Shown here: piece by piece, positions 10,134-19,130 of the stretch
Numbering within the stretch: position 1 is the stretch's first letter
How the letters are laid out: the number at the start of each line of letters is the position of its first letter
Source of the DNA: Bradyrhizobium sp. CSA207
Lineage (GTDB): Bacteria > Pseudomonadota > Alphaproteobacteria > Rhizobiales > Xanthobacteraceae
NCBI RefSeq assembly: GCF_029051685.1
Contig: NZ_JAACFT010000006.1
Location: forward strand, 124,001 to 188,000
Length of the DNA: 64,000 nucleotides
Reading direction: 5' to 3'
Program-made: the position numbers and the translations under genes
Notes under the pieces: model-generated
Told to the model about the DNA's origin: nothing
Database searches by the model: none
The model's input: the letters and a program-made list of their open reading frames with translations, nothing else

Positions 10134-10532
10134 CTAATTCCCCGTCACGCGGAAGCGCAGCGGCTTGGGGCCGAGAAGCGTCAGCACGTCGCCCTGGCGC
10201 TTCCAGGTCTCGACGCTGCCCAGCGCCGTGACGAGATCGTCATCGGCCTGCGCCCGCGCAGGCGGGCAGGACCGGTCCTGGATCTGGCCGGGGACGAATA
10301 TCACGGTGTTGCCGGCAACGGAGAACTGGCCCTTGCCGCCCTTGCACCAGAGCTCCAGCACCACCTCGCCATTGTCGCCGATCTCGATGTTCGGTATCCG
10401 CTTCGAGCCGGGCTGCGGCAGCGCCTCCAGCGTCATCTCGGTGCCGAAGGGGAAGCCATCTTCCGCACGCGCGACGGCGGACATCGCGAGCACTGCGACC
10501 GCCGCACACGCCATCTGCTTGAGCGAAACCAT
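10134..10532 (-). CDS. Small exported protein, META/HslJ-like fold suspected
   Basis: 132 residues from the start at 10532, which has AGAGGT just upstream; a longer reading from 10559 is less likely. The signal peptide (MVSLKQMACAAVAVLAM) ends at ARA near residue 25. The mature part, about 107 residues, is beta-rich with two cysteines (LWCKGG and RSCPPA). The ending (DVLTLLGPKPLRFR) recalls META-domain proteins, but this is a weak shape resemblance. Periplasmic, function unknown. Confidence 0.72.
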   Translation of the reverse strand: MVSLKQMACAAVAVLAMSAVARAEDGFPFGTEMTLEALPQPGSKRIPNIEIGDNGEVVLELWCKGGKGQFSVAGNTVIFVPGQIQDRSCPPARAQADDDLVTALGSVETWKRQGDVLTLLGPKPLRFRVTGN

Positions 10533-10603
10533 AAGACCTCTCGACCGGAGTTGCCGCACCTTTTACAAGACGGCGGCGGCCATGAGAAGGTTCGCCCGCG
10601 TGC

Positions 10604-10635
10604 AAAAATCCCCGCGGAAACCTCCGCGGGGATTT
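10604..10635 (-). terminator. Rho-independent terminator of the lctP gene
   Basis: Read on the minus strand, AAATCCCCGCGGA and TCCGCGGGGATTT form a 13-bp stem with a short loop followed by further Ts, 23 bp past the permease stop. Confidence 0.88.
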
Positions 10636-10658
10636 GCGGCAAAGCCGGGCGTGGGCTG

Positions 10659-12323
10659 CTACTTCAGCACCATCGCCGTGAACGGCCAGACATAGGCCTG
10701 CAACGTCACCAGCACGCCGACGAGGCAGGCCAACACGATTGAATGCCAGAAAACATAGCGCAGGATCGAGCCCTCGTGCCCGTACCATCTGGTGGCGGTG
10801 GAGGCGACAACGATCGATTGCGCGTCGATCATCTTGCCCATCACGCCACCGGAGGAGTTCGCCGCAGCCATCAGAATCGGTGACAGGCCGATCTGCTGCG
10901 AGGTGATCTTCTGGAGGTTGCCGAACAGGATGTTCGATGCGGTGTCCGATCCGGTCAACGCAACGCCCAACCAGCCGAGCAACGTGCCGAAGAAGGGATA
11001 GAGCACGCCGGTTGCGGCGAAGGCGAGACCCAGCGTCGCGTCGACGCCGGAGAGGCGGGTAAGCGTGCCGATCGCGAGCATCGCGGAGATCGTGATCAGC
11101 GAGATCGCGCACAGCCGGATAGTGCGGCCATATTCGACGAGCAGGCGGCCGGGCCCGACGCCCATCAGGAATCCGGAGAGGATCGCCGCGAGCAGCATTC
11201 CGGTGCCGGTGAAGGAAAGATAGGTGAATGCGAACACCGCACCTTCCGGCGTCGGCTTGGGCGCGACCGGGGGCATCTTGTTGATCATCTGATGCAGCTC
11301 GGGAACGGCGTAGTTCCAGGTAAAGATCGAATTCGCCCACGTCTTGAAGGCACCGTTGCCCCAGATCAGCATCACGATGCAGACGATGATCCACGGCAGC
11401 AGCGCACTCCACAGCTCGGCCTGCGTCAGCGGAGTTTTGTCGAGCGGCGCTGTCGTACCCATATGCGAGACCGATTCGTCGCGGCCGCGCAGCGCCGGCG
11501 ACAACCAGAGCTGCCTGGGCCGCCACACTTTCAGGAACAGGATGAGCGCGCCCATCGAGATCAGCGACGCCCCGATGTCGACGATCCAGGGGTTGATATA
11601 GTTGGAGATCACGAATTGCGGGATTGCGAACGACACGCCGGTGACGAGAATCGCCGGCCAGACGTCCTTCATGCCCTTCCAGCCGGCGAACGCCCACACC
11701 ACCCAGAACGGCACGATCAGCGAGAAGAACGGCAATTGCCGTCCGACCATCGCGCCGAGGATATAGGGATCGAGTCCAGTGACCGAGGCAAGGCCCTGGA
11801 TCGGCGTGCCCAGCGCGCCATAGGCGACCGGCGCGGTGTTGGCGATCAGCGAGAGGCCGGAGGCCGCGAGCGGCGAGAAGCCGAGCCCGATCAGCACTGC
11901 CCCGGTAATGGCGACGGGCGTGCCGAAGCCGGAAGCCCCCTCAAAAAAGGCACCGAACGAGAAGGCAATCAGCAACAATTGCAGCCGCCGGTCCTCGGTG
12001 ACGCCGCCGACCGCGCGCTTCAGGAGCTCGAAGCGTCCGGTTGTCACCGTCACCTGATAGAGGAAGATAACGTTGAGGACGATCCAGCCGATCGGGAAGA
12101 ACCCGGTGACGATGCCGAGCAGCGAGGCCCGGATCGACATGTTCGCCGGCATGGTGAAGATGTAGATCGCGATCAGGTTGGTCACGATCACGGCAATGAC
12201 CGCCGCGATGTGCGCCTTGACGCGACCGCTTGCAATCAGGACCAGCAGCGTGACGACGGGTATTGCCGCTGCAATCGTCGACAGCACGGGACTGTGCACA
12301 GGGTCATAGACTTGATTCCACAT
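10659..12323 (-). CDS. lctP: L-lactate/glycolate permease, LctP family
   Basis: 554 residues from the ATG at 12323, preceded by GGGAGGAAGACC. About 12-14 membrane segments span the protein. Family-typical stretches include FGAFFEGASGFGTPVAI (about 130-146), NTAPVAYGALGTPI and the C-terminal LTGSDTASNILFGNLQ. LctP/GlcA proteins take up L-lactate, D-lactate and glycolate with protons. The glcDEF glycolate oxidase lies 4-9 kb away on the same strand, so glycolate or lactate uptake is plausible, but the intervening genes show it is not one operon. It is monocistronic with a strong terminator. Confidence 0.92.
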   Translation of the reverse strand: MWNQVYDPVHSPVLSTIAAAIPVVTLLVLIASGRVKAHIAAVIAVIVTNLIAIYIFTMPANMSIRASLLGIVTGFFPIGWIVLNVIFLYQVTVTTGRFELLKRAVGGVTEDRRLQLLLIAFSFGAFFEGASGFGTPVAITGAVLIGLGFSPLAASGLSLIANTAPVAYGALGTPIQGLASVTGLDPYILGAMVGRQLPFFSLIVPFWVVWAFAGWKGMKDVWPAILVTGVSFAIPQFVISNYINPWIVDIGASLISMGALILFLKVWRPRQLWLSPALRGRDESVSHMGTTAPLDKTPLTQAELWSALLPWIIVCIVMLIWGNGAFKTWANSIFTWNYAVPELHQMINKMPPVAPKPTPEGAVFAFTYLSFTGTGMLLAAILSGFLMGVGPGRLLVEYGRTIRLCAISLITISAMLAIGTLTRLSGVDATLGLAFAATGVLYPFFGTLLGWLGVALTGSDTASNILFGNLQKITSQQIGLSPILMAAANSSGGVMGKMIDAQSIVVASTATRWYGHEGSILRYVFWHSIVLACLVGVLVTLQAYVWPFTAMVLK

Positions 12324-12634
12324 GGTCTTCCTCCCCCACGCATGTGTGCGGCAGGCGGCCCGCGTGGACAGCCGATCCTGCTTGAGGCTGAAGCGATAAC
12401 CCCCGAGTCGGCCGCGAATTCCTCGCGAATGCGGCGGTTCCCGTCCGCTCACAAGCTCGCGAAATCCCGAAGGCCCCACCCCGCGCCGTTGAACCCCATG
12501 CTAGGGTTGCAGGCTGCGACAAGCCAACGCAAATTGCAGAACTTGCGACTTTAGTCTAAGCGCGCTCATAGCCGCCGTTGCCTTAGCCGTCTGGCTCCGG
12601 GCATTTGCGCATACCCCGCAGGAGATCCCCCTCT
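12324..12634. promoter_or_regulatory. Divergent intergenic region, lctP / ABC protein
   Basis: 311 bp with both promoters but no gene. A direct repeat CGCGAAT occurs twice near 12414-12430. The Shine-Dalgarno AGGAG at 12620-12624 serves the downstream GTG. I found no clear palindromic operator. Confidence 0.4.
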
Positions 12635-14398
12635 GTGAAGAACATCCGCGCGACGCTCGCGACCGTTTGGCGAATCGCCATCCCCTATTTCCGATCGGAG
12701 GACAAATGGGCCGGCGGCGGCCTGCTCGCCGCGGTGATTGCGATCGAGCTGTCGCTGGTCGCGATCGACGTCCTCTTTAACCAGTGGCAGAACCGGTTTT
12801 ACACCGCGCTCCAGGCCTACGACTGGGACAAGTTCGTCAGCGAAGTCTGGTTCTTCGTCATCCTCGCGGCCAGCTTCGTCGCGCTGGCGGTCTATCAGCT
12901 CTACCTGAACCAGTGGCTCCAGATCCGGTGGCGGCAATGGTTGACGCGCCACTATCTCGGCGAATGGCTCGAAGACGCCACGCATTACCGGATGCAGCTC
13001 AAGGGCGATGCGGCGGACAACCCGGACCAGCGCATCACCGAGGACGTCAAGAATTTCGTCGAACAGACCCTGACGATCGGCCTAGGCCTGCTCTCGTCGA
13101 TCGTGACACTGTTCTCCTTTGTCATCATCCTCTGGGGCCTCTCCAATGCCGCGCCCCTGCACATTTTCGGGGCCGATGTCGTGATTCCCGGCTATCTGTG
13201 CTGGGGTGCGCTGATCTATGCGATCTTCGGCACCGCGCTGACGCACTTGATCGGCGCGCCGCTGGTCAATCTCAATTTCGAGCAGCAGCGCTATGAAGCG
13301 GACTTCCGCTTCAACCTCGTCCGCGTGCGGGAGAATTCCGAGCAGATTGCGCTCTTGAACGGCGAAGGCGCCGAACGTGGGCGCCTGCTGGACCGGTTCG
13401 GCCGCGTCGTCGGCAACTGGTACGCGATCATGGGCCGGACCAAGCGCCTCACTGCATTCACGGCGAGTTACAGCCAGGCTGCCGTCATCGTTCCCTATGC
13501 GCTGGTGGCGCCGGCCTATTTCGCCAAGCGGATTCAGCTCGGCGATATGATGCAGACCGGCTCGGCTTTCGGCAGCGTGCAGCGCGCGCTGTCGTTCTTC
13601 GTGACGGCCTATCGCTCGATTGCCGAATGGCGCGCCGTGGTTGCCCGTCTCGACGGGTTCGAAATGTCCGTGCGCTCGACCAGCAGGCTCGCTGAATACG
13701 AGCCGACGATCGGCATCAAGGCAGCGGGCGGCAGCCGCGCGATCGGCTTCGAGCAGCTCCGCGTGAACCTGCCGAATGGGGCGCCATTGGTCGCCGCGGA
13801 CGCATTCGCCATCCAGGCCCCGGAGCGGGTGCTCGTCACGGGGCCGTCGGGCTCGGGCAAGTCGACGCTGTTCCGCGCCATCGCCGGCATCTGGCCGTTC
13901 GGCACCGGCACTATCGTCATTCCCGAGAAGGCGAAGCTGATGATGCTGCCGCAGCGGCCATATTTCCCGGTCGGTGTGCTGCGGGACGCCGTGGTCTATC
14001 CCGCTGCACCCGGCGCGTTCGAAACGACGCAGGTCCGGGACGCCCTCGTCGCGGTCGGGCTACCCGACCTCGCCGAACGGCTCGAGGAGGACGGCCATTG
14101 GAATCGGATGCTGTCGCTCGGTGAGCAGCAGCGCCTGGGGCTTGCCCGCGCGCTGCTGCATGGGCCGGACTTTCTATTCCTGGACGAGGCCACCGCCTCG
14201 CTGGACGAGCCGTCCGAGGCCCGGCTCTACCGGCTCCTGGCGGAGAAGCTGCCGGGGGCCACCATCGTCTCGATCGGCCACCGCTCGACGCTCGACGCCT
14301 TCCACACCCGCAAGATGACGATGGTTGAGCGCGGCGAGATTCACGTCCTCGGCGACGCCGGCAAGCCGGCCCACGCCGAGCCGAACGGAGTGCGCTGA
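12635..14398 (+). CDS. SbmA/BacA-like ABC transporter, fused permease and ATPase (YddA type)
   Basis: 587 residues from a GTG at 12635 with AGGAG 10 nt upstream; an upstream in-frame TTG at 12605 lacks a ribosome site. The N-terminal ~330 residues carry about six membrane helices with the SbmA_BacA-type core (YLNQWLQIRWRQWLTRHYLGEWL). The ATPase domain has Walker [10 protein letters not shown] (about 403-411), signature LSLGEQQRLGLARAL (about 493-507) and Walker B LFLDEATASLD. Homologues (BclA, YddA, Rv1819c) move peptides or hydrophilic compounds such as cobalamin. In Bradyrhizobium, BclA of this architecture imports plant NCR peptides during symbiosis, but several paralogues exist and I cannot say which this is. 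Confidence 0.9.
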   Translation: MKNIRATLATVWRIAIPYFRSEDKWAGGGLLAAVIAIELSLVAIDVLFNQWQNRFYTALQAYDWDKFVSEVWFFVILAASFVALAVYQLYLNQWLQIRWRQWLTRHYLGEWLEDATHYRMQLKGDAADNPDQRITEDVKNFVEQTLTIGLGLLSSIVTLFSFVIILWGLSNAAPLHIFGADVVIPGYLCWGALIYAIFGTALTHLIGAPLVNLNFEQQRYEADFRFNLVRVRENSEQIALLNGEGAERGRLLDRFGRVVGNWYAIMGRTKRLTAFTASYSQAAVIVPYALVAPAYFAKRIQLGDMMQTGSAFGSVQRALSFFVTAYRSIAEWRAVVARLDGFEMSVRSTSRLAEYEPTIGIKAAGGSRAIGFEQLRVNLPNGAPLVAADAFAIQAPERVLVTGPSGSGKSTLFRAIAGIWPFGTGTIVIPEKAKLMMLPQRPYFPVGVLRDAVVYPAAPGAFETTQVRDALVAVGLPDLAERLEEDGHWNRMLSLGEQQRLGLARALLHGPDFLFLDEATASLDEPSEARLYRLLAEKLPGATIVSIGHRSTLDAFHTRKMTMVERGEIHVLGDAGKPAHAEPNGVR

Positions 14399-14452
14399 GC
14401 AGGGCGTGGCAAAGCCAAGGCTATCGTATCCCCTATAGGCCTTTCCTTGCGG

Positions 14453-14571
14453 CCCATCCTTCGAGACGCCCGCCTTTGGCGGGCCCTCAGGATGAGGTCG
14501 GATTTCGCGGCAAAATCCCAGACCCTCATGGTGAGAAGCGCCGCCTTACGGCGCGTCTCGAACCAAGAAGG
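14453..14571. repeat. Dispersed palindromic repeat, family C
   Basis: Contains CATCCTTCGAGACGCCCGCC with GGCGGGCCCTCAGGATGAGG, then a second half with GGCGCGTCTCGAACCAAGAA. A relative lies at 48932-49033 and a half copy at 54635-54680. It is between convergent genes. Confidence 0.8.
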
Positions 14572-14607
14572 CCGGGCACCTTCGCAGCGCTCCAGACCCC
14601 AAGAAGC

Positions 14608-14637
14608 AAAAGGGCGGCAGATCGCTCTGCCGCCCTT
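14608..14637 (-). terminator. Terminator of the TorF-type porin gene
   Basis: On the minus strand, GGGCGGCAGA, a GCGA loop and TCTGCCGCCC are followed by TTTT, about 25 bp past the porin stop. Confidence 0.85.
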
Positions 14638-14660
14638 GCGAAGTCGTCTCGGGAAGAAAC

Positions 14661-15671
14661 TTACTTCAGGTTGGTCATCGCCGTCAGGTCGAAGGACAGC
14701 TTGGCGATACCGGCCGCGCCGCACCAGTTGGAGCCGACGCCGGTCGGATTGATCGGAGTAATATTCGTGCCCGAGTTGGCCGCGATGTTGCCACGGGCTG
14801 AGAAGTCGCTGGTGAAGGCGTTGCAGTCGCCCTTCGACAGATCGGTGTCGGAGTAGCGCAGGTCCAGCGTCATGACCTTGTAGGTGAAACCGACGCCAAT
14901 GTTCCAAGTGTTGTAGTCAGCATACTTGATGCCGTTCGGGAAGGCCGGGACGCCATAGAAACTGTCAGAGGTGCCGAGCCACTGACGGCCGAACTCACCC
15001 GAGACGTACATGCCGACGCCGCTCGAACCGAAGATCGTGCTGGGCGCAATGTACTTGCCGGTGATCGAAGCGTAGTTGCCCCAGGCGCCCGAGTTCAGGT
15101 AGCTCGGGGTATAGTATTCGGTGAAGCCGAACGACCAGTTGTCGTTCACCGTGTAGGTGCCCTTGCCGTAGACTTCGAAGAAGCTCAGGTCCTTCTTGAT
15201 CACATTGGTGTTCAGGAGGGCCTTCTCGGCGCAGTCAGCCCCCTGGAACACGCCCGCGTTGTCGATGCCGGGAGCGCCGAAATAGCAGGTGCCGCCCGGA
15301 TACAGGTAACCCCAGACGCCGATGTCGAAGGCAAACGCTCCGAAGGTCGGGCGGATACCACCGTAGATATCGATCTCAGCCGCAGCGCGGTTCGGGAAGG
15401 AGATGCTCTCACCGGCTACGCCAACGTAGAGCTGGAGGTCCTTCGTGACGTTGTAGCGCGGCTCGAAATAGGCAGCGACCGACGGCTTGTGATTCGACTG
15501 GGTGATACCGCGGAAGATGTAGTCGCTCATGATCGCGCCGCCGAAGGCGATATCCCAGGGGTCGAAGGCGGGCGGCGGCGGAGCCTTCAATGCCTTCACA
15601 TGCATGTCTGCCGCGAAAGCCGAACCCGTCACCATTGCCAGCGCCGTTGCCAACAAAGCCACTTTTTTCAT
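14661..15671 (-). CDS. TorF-family putative outer-membrane porin
   Basis: 336 residues from the ATG at 15671, which has GGGGA upstream; another start five codons earlier is possible. The signal peptide (MKKVALLATALAMVTGSAFA) is followed by a Pro-rich stretch and then alternating amphipathic strands rich in aromatic residues, starting DPWDIAFGGAIMSDYIFRGI. This opening is typical of the TorF putative porins (TIGR02001), with the signature YIFRGITQS. It should form a beta-barrel in the outer membrane. Two cysteine pairs occur in loop-like regions. Monocistronic. Confidence 0.88.
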   Translation of the reverse strand: MKKVALLATALAMVTGSAFAADMHVKALKAPPPPAFDPWDIAFGGAIMSDYIFRGITQSNHKPSVAAYFEPRYNVTKDLQLYVGVAGESISFPNRAAAEIDIYGGIRPTFGAFAFDIGVWGYLYPGGTCYFGAPGIDNAGVFQGADCAEKALLNTNVIKKDLSFFEVYGKGTYTVNDNWSFGFTEYYTPSYLNSGAWGNYASITGKYIAPSTIFGSSGVGMYVSGEFGRQWLGTSDSFYGVPAFPNGIKYADYNTWNIGVGFTYKVMTLDLRYSDTDLSKGDCNAFTSDFSARGNIAANSGTNITPINPTGVGSNWCGAAGIAKLSFDLTAMTNLK

Positions 15672-15998
15672 TTCGATCCCCATCACCGGTTCTTAAACCC
15701 CAGTCGATCCCGGAAGCCCCCCGGGGCATACGACCTGACTGCAAAATTGCGTAACTGCGGCAATCTGGATGGGAGGAGGCGCCCCGTGAAGCAAAAAGCG
15801 CGGGCATCTGCCGACTTTTTGGGCATTCTGACGATTCCACGAAAGGTTGTCAGCGTGTGTTGCTTCCCGACCACATCATTTGCATTGCAAAGTGCGCAGG
15901 AGGGACCGCGATAGTACGGAAACGAAAGATTGTAGCACCCACGCTACGAATCAGACGAGGCAGGACATGGCGGCTACTCGGGGCGCCGGCGGCGATGC
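15672..15998. other. Upstream region of the porin gene
   Basis: About 330 bp between the porin start and the terminator of the histone-like gene, both on the minus strand. It must carry the porin promoter. Open frames here have no ribosome site or protein-like composition. I see no further structure. Confidence 0.4.
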
Positions 15999-16029
15999 AA
16001 AAAGGCCGCAGCGTCGTCGCTACGGCCCT
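15999..16029 (-). terminator. Terminator of the histone-like gene
   Basis: On the minus strand, GGCCGTAGCG and CGCTGCGGCC form a near-perfect stem around a short loop and are followed by TTTTT, 35 bp past the stop. Confidence 0.85.
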
Positions 16030-16063
16030 TCTGTTCGCAGTCGTTGGAGGATGCGGGAGGGCC

Positions 16064-16432
16064 TTAGCCCGACCCTTCGACCGGTGCTTGGTCCCCAGCA
16101 GGCGAAGGCGTCGCCCAGCTCGTTTCCGGTGCCGGCGAGGCAGCTGGAGCCGGAGCTTCCGTTGGAGCCGGCGCAGGCTTCGCCCTGACCGCGCTCTTTT
16201 TGGCCGCGCTCTTCTTGGGCGCCGCTTTCTTGGCCGCCTTCTTTGCAGTCTTCTTGGCGGCCTTCTTCGGCGCAGCCTTCTTGGCCGATTTCTTTGCAGA
16301 CTTCTTCGCGGATTTTTTCGCGGACTTCTTGGCGGCTTTCTTCGTCGCCTTCTTCGCGGTCTTCTTCTTGGCCGCTACGACTTTCTTGGCCTTTTTGGCC
16401 TTCTTGCTTTTCTTCTTCTTCGCTTTCGCCAT
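16064..16432 (-). CDS. Histone H1-like Lys/Ala-repeat DNA-binding protein
   Basis: 122 residues from the ATG at 16432, which has an ideal ribosome site (AGGAGGACCACG). Residues 2-80 consist almost only of Lys and Ala with some Ser, Thr and Pro, in repeats such as KKSAKKSAKKSAKK and APKKAAKKTAKK, like the C-terminal arm of histone H1. The last ~40 residues are Pro/Ala/Glu-rich and acidic. Such proteins bind DNA or RNA non-specifically. It starts 44 bp downstream of glcF on the same strand and may be partly co-transcribed with it. Confidence 0.85.
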   Translation of the reverse strand: MAKAKKKKSKKAKKAKKVVAAKKKTAKKATKKAAKKSAKKSAKKSAKKSAKKAAPKKAAKKTAKKAAKKAAPKKSAAKKSAVRAKPAPAPTEAPAPAASPAPETSWATPSPAGDQAPVEGSG

Positions 16433-16476
16433 CGTGGTCCTCCTGTTGCCGCCAATCAATGGTCGATCGGGCGCCT

Positions 16477-17823
16477 TCAGCCGTCACCGCCGGACGCAGC
16501 GCCGCTCGACCAATTCGATGCCGGCCGTGAGCCGCCCGTAGCCCAATCGAGAAGCTCAATCGTGTGCACGACCGGAACTGACGTACCGCTGGCAATCTGC
16601 ACCATGCAGCCGATATTGCCCGCGGCAATCATGTCCGGCTTGACGCTCGCGATGTTGGCGACCTTGCGATCGCGCAACCTGCCCGCAAGGTCGGGCTGGA
16701 GAATGTTGTAAGTCCCCGCCGAACCGCAACACAAATGGCTCTCCGGGACATCTTTCACCACGAATCCATTCTTGGAAAGCAATTCTTTCGGAAGCGTCGT
16801 GATTTTCTGCCCGTGCTGCAACGAACAAGCGGAGTGATAGGCGACGACGATGTTGTCCTGTCGCGTCGTCGGCGCGAGGCCAAGTCCGGCGACGTATTCG
16901 GTGATGTCCTTGGCGAGTGCGGAGACCTGCGCTGCATCGGCTGCGAACGTGCGATCCTCGCGCAGCAGATAGCCGTAATCCTTGATCACCGTGCCGCAGC
17001 CGGAGGCCGTTACCAGGATGGCGTCGAGCCCCTCGCCTGCCGCTTCCGCCCGCCACGCCGCGACGTTGGCACGGGCACGGGCGAGCGCATCGTGGTCGTT
17101 GCCGAGGTGGTGGGTCAGCGCGCCGCAGCATTGCTCGTCCTTGACCAGCACGACCTCGATGCCGTGGCGGGTGAGCAGGTTGATGGCGGCCTGGTTGATC
17201 CGCGGCGCCAGGACCTGCTGAGCGCAGCCCTGCAACAGCGCGACCCGGCCGCGCTTCTTGCCGAGCGCCGCGAACACGCTGCCCGCGGCAGGGCCCGGCG
17301 ACGGCAGACGGCTAGGGGCCAACGCCAGCATCGCCTTGATGCGCTGGATCAGGCCGGGCGTGGCCGACGGCCGCGGCGTCGGCAGGAATACGGCAAGCGG
17401 ACGGGCCAGCCGCGCCAGCCGCATGCTCGCGCGAAAGCGCTGCGGGTCCGGCAGGACGAAGGCCAGCCCCCGGCGCAGCAGCCGCTCGGCAAGCGGCCTC
17501 TGATAGCGCTGCTCGATCCTGACCCGGGCCTGGTCGACGAGGTGCATGTAGTTCACCCCTGAGGGGCAGGTCGTCATGCAGGCAAGGCACGACAGGCAGC
17601 GATCGATGTGCTTGACCACCTCCGCCGTTGGCGCCTGGTCCTTCTCCAGCATCTCCTTCATCAGGTAGATGCGGCCGCGCGGGCTATCGAGCTCGTCGCC
17701 GAGCAGCACATAGGTTGGACAGGTTGCGGTGCAGAAGCCGCAATGGACACAGGCGCGCAGGATCTTGTCGGCTTCCGCGATGTCGGGATCGGCGAGCTGC
17801 GCGAGTGAAAATTCAGTCTTCAT
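16477..17823 (-). CDS. glcF: Glycolate oxidase iron-sulfur subunit GlcF
   Basis: 448 residues. Two [4Fe-4S] motifs lie at the N-terminus: CVHCGFCTATCP (Cys25, 28, 31, 35) and CLSCLACMTTCP (Cys76, 79, 82, 86). Two CCG-type domains follow (KDEQCCGAL and ESHLCCGSAG), as in GlcF, LutA and HdrD. It passes electrons from the flavin subunits to the membrane quinone pool during glycolate (or D-lactate) oxidation to glyoxylate. The start overlaps the glcE stop by 4 nt, fixing the order glcD-glcE-glcF. Confidence 0.95.
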   Translation of the reverse strand: MKTEFSLAQLADPDIAEADKILRACVHCGFCTATCPTYVLLGDELDSPRGRIYLMKEMLEKDQAPTAEVVKHIDRCLSCLACMTTCPSGVNYMHLVDQARVRIEQRYQRPLAERLLRRGLAFVLPDPQRFRASMRLARLARPLAVFLPTPRPSATPGLIQRIKAMLALAPSRLPSPGPAAGSVFAALGKKRGRVALLQGCAQQVLAPRINQAAINLLTRHGIEVVLVKDEQCCGALTHHLGNDHDALARARANVAAWRAEAAGEGLDAILVTASGCGTVIKDYGYLLREDRTFAADAAQVSALAKDITEYVAGLGLAPTTRQDNIVVAYHSACSLQHGQKITTLPKELLSKNGFVVKDVPESHLCCGSAGTYNILQPDLAGRLRDRKVANIASVKPDMIAAGNIGCMVQIASGTSVPVVHTIELLDWATGGSRPASNWSSGAASGGDG

Positions 17824-19058
17824 GCCGCAGGGCTCCGCATCAGCCGTCCCCGGTTGAGGATGGTCTTCGGATCGAACCCGGCACGGACCCGCTCGCTCAG
17901 AGCGGCAATGCCCGGAGCTTGCGGATGGAACACATCGACACTCTGCCTGACGTCCTCGGCCGCCCGGATCAGCATGGCGTGCCCACCGACGGCGCCCGCG
18001 CGCAAACGCATGGCGGGAGCATGCGCATCGTCTTTCGGCGGCAGCGCCGCCCAGATCAAGCCGCCGCCCCAATCATAGATCAACTCGCCGCCGGTCTCGC
18101 GCGCCAATTGCGTGCCGAGCGCCGCGCCTGACGCGGGCGGGCAGACGATCCGCCAGACCGGCCAGGCGCCTAGCGCGCCGCTGGCCGCGAACGGCAGGAC
18201 ATCGCGGATCGTGGCCCACAGCGCCGAAGACGCGGCATCCTCGACCAGCGTCGCGGTTCCGAACGGCGCCAGCAATTCGCGCAGGGAGCCCGCGCGATGG
18301 GCGGCGGAGGCCGTGATCCCCTCGAGGCGCAGCACAGTCAGCGCCTCACCCTTGCCTGCGGTGTCGCCGAGCCCTTCCGTCGTGGCCCGGAACGCCGATT
18401 TCGGCAGATGCGCAGCGGCGGAGACGTCGAAGGGCGAGCCGAGCGCTGCGGTCATGGCCTTGTTGGCCGCGGCATCGTCGAGCCCGCGCAGCAGCAGCGT
18501 CCGTTCGGCCTCAGGCTTCGGCATCACTTTCAGCGTGACCTCGGTCATGACCGCCAGCGTCCCCCAGGAGCCCGCCAGCAGCTTGCAGAGGTCGTAGCCG
18601 GTGACGTTCTTCACCACCTTGCCGCCGGTTTTGAAGCTGTCGCCGAAGCCCGAGACGGCGTGCGCCCCGAGCAGATGGTCGCGCGCCCCGCCAGCCTTGA
18701 TGCGCCGCGGCCCGGCCAGCCCGGCTGCAATCATGCCGCCGATGGTTCCGAGCGCGGGCGTGCCGAGCAGCGGCGCCGTGTTCATCGGCTCGAAGGCGAA
18801 TTGCTGGTTCTTGGAATCGATCATCGACAGCACGTCGGCCAAGGGCGCGCCGGCCTGAAGCGTGACGATAAGCTCGTTGGGTTCATAGGAGGTCACCGCG
18901 CTCAGCGCGGAGACATCGAGCACCGCGTTGGTGGCCATTGCATGGCCGATGCCGCGCTTGGTGCCATGGCCGATGATCTCGAGCGGCTGCTCATTGGCAA
19001 TCGCCGCGCGCACCACCTCTTCGAGGTCTTTGGCGTCTCGTACCCTAAGCGTATCCAC
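17820..19058 (-). CDS. glcE: Glycolate oxidase FAD-binding subunit GlcE
   Basis: 412 residues if translation starts at the GTG at 19058, where conserved sequence (DTLRVRDAKDLEEVVRAA) begins; an upstream TTG at 19094 is the alternative and neither has a strong ribosome site. It has an FAD-binding_4 fold with GHGTKRGIG (PP-loop region) and TPALGTIGGMIAAGLAGPRR, plus GGKVVKNVTGYDLCKLLAGSWGTL in short form. GlcE is a shorter paralogue of GlcD and is needed for glycolate dehydrogenase activity. It is the middle gene of the operon. Confidence 0.93.
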   Translation of the reverse strand: MDTLRVRDAKDLEEVVRAAIANEQPLEIIGHGTKRGIGHAMATNAVLDVSALSAVTSYEPNELIVTLQAGAPLADVLSMIDSKNQQFAFEPMNTAPLLGTPALGTIGGMIAAGLAGPRRIKAGGARDHLLGAHAVSGFGDSFKTGGKVVKNVTGYDLCKLLAGSWGTLAVMTEVTLKVMPKPEAERTLLLRGLDDAAANKAMTAALGSPFDVSAAAHLPKSAFRATTEGLGDTAGKGEALTVLRLEGITASAAHRAGSLRELLAPFGTATLVEDAASSALWATIRDVLPFAASGALGAWPVWRIVCPPASGAALGTQLARETGGELIYDWGGGLIWAALPPKDDAHAPAMRLRAGAVGGHAMLIRAAEDVRQSVDVFHPQAPGIAALSERVRAGFDPKTILNRGRLMRSPAA

Positions 19059-19130
19059 GACTGTGCCGGTAGCGAAGTTTACAACGGAAATCAAATTTGG
19101 CGCATTGCAGCGAAGGTGCAGCGGTTGTCG

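Noticed and set aside
16200..16541. Plus-strand frame rich in Phe, Ala and Leu opposite the histone-like gene
   Set aside because: Lys codons read backwards become Phe/Leu codons, giving a false hydrophobic protein. The minus-strand gene has the ribosome site and terminator.
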